Shown here: in pieces, positions 63,432 through 64,000 of the stretch
Layout: each line of letters opens with the position of its first letter
Position numbering within the stretch: position 1 is the stretch's first letter
Assembly (NCBI RefSeq): GCF_028890485.2
Contig: NZ_JARCHV010000001.1
Span: forward strand, 372,001 to 436,000
DNA length: 64,000 bases
Direction: 5' to 3'
DNA from: Planococcus sp. SK3692
GTDB taxonomy: Bacteria; Bacillota; Bacilli; Bacillales_A; Planococcaceae
Translations under genes and position numbers: made by a program
The notes under the pieces: model-generated
The model's input: the letters and a program-made list of their open reading frames with translations, nothing else
Told to the model about the DNA's origin: nothing
Databases searched by the model: none

Positions 63432-64000
<569 letters not shown>

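Overview
This 64-kb window is a slice of the conserved chromosomal backbone of a Bacillales bacterium. Gene order and protein sequences match the Bacillus subtilis blocks hemAXC–ysxC–lonA–clpX–tig, rph–racE–sdhCAB–lysC–uvrC–trxA–etfAB–fadB–fadR–lcfA–mutSB–polX–zapA–rnhC–pheTS, and ysdCBA–rplT–rpmI–infC–thrS–dnaI–dnaB–nrdR–speD–gapB–coaE–mutM–polA–phoRP–mdh. Genes that sit in this backbone in B. subtilis and serve sporulation or germination (lonB, gerM, gerE, sspI, ytxC, ytaF) are absent, and a D-aspartate-ligase-like peptidoglycan cross-bridge enzyme is present. Together these point to a non-sporulating Planococcaceae member such as Planococcus or Planomicrobium. This placement is an inference; no 16S gene is in the window.

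Layout. Nearly every gene is on the minus strand; only rnhC and the ysdB-like gene are on plus. From left to right: tetrapyrrole synthesis (hemC partial, hemX, hemA with a PerR box); a 1.1-kb repeat-rich gap; engB, lonA, clpX and tig (GTPase, proteases, chaperone); TPR, OsmC and DUF218 proteins; tRNA-Arg(UCU); rdgB, rph, murI, a MarR regulator and a thioesterase; succinate dehydrogenase; lysC under a lysine riboswitch; uvrC and trxA; a fatty-acid beta-oxidation block (lcfA, fadR, fadB, etfB, etfA) with a CcpA-type cre and a near-perfect FadR operator; a 26-residue membrane peptide next to a DUF350 protein; mutS2, polX, cvpA, zapA and rnhC; pheST under a T-box; a SpoU methyltransferase; an XRE/membrane-protein module; an M42 peptidase, a dUTPase and ysdB with a sigma-W promoter; infC–rpmI–rplT behind an L20-type leader; thrS behind a T-box and a four-copy repeat array; dnaI, dnaB, nrdR, speD and gapB (with CcpN boxes); coaE, mutM and polA; hflKC; the cross-bridge ligase; phoPR; a MaoC-like protein; and the C-terminal part of mdh.

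The main novelty is non-coding. One intergenic repeat family has five copies: four in tandem in the thrS leader and one between rpmI and rplT. It folds into a long hairpin whose stems differ between copies yet stay complementary. A second family is an 86-bp element with three copies (two by hemA, one by the M42 peptidase gene) and a compensatory stem.

Among proteins, phoP, phoR and the D-Asp/D-Glu-type ligase form a tight cluster, with 9 bases between phoR and the ligase. This PhoR lacks the large extracytoplasmic sensor domain seen in B. subtilis. That suggests, as inference, a two-component system tied to wall cross-bridge synthesis and sensing from inside the cell.
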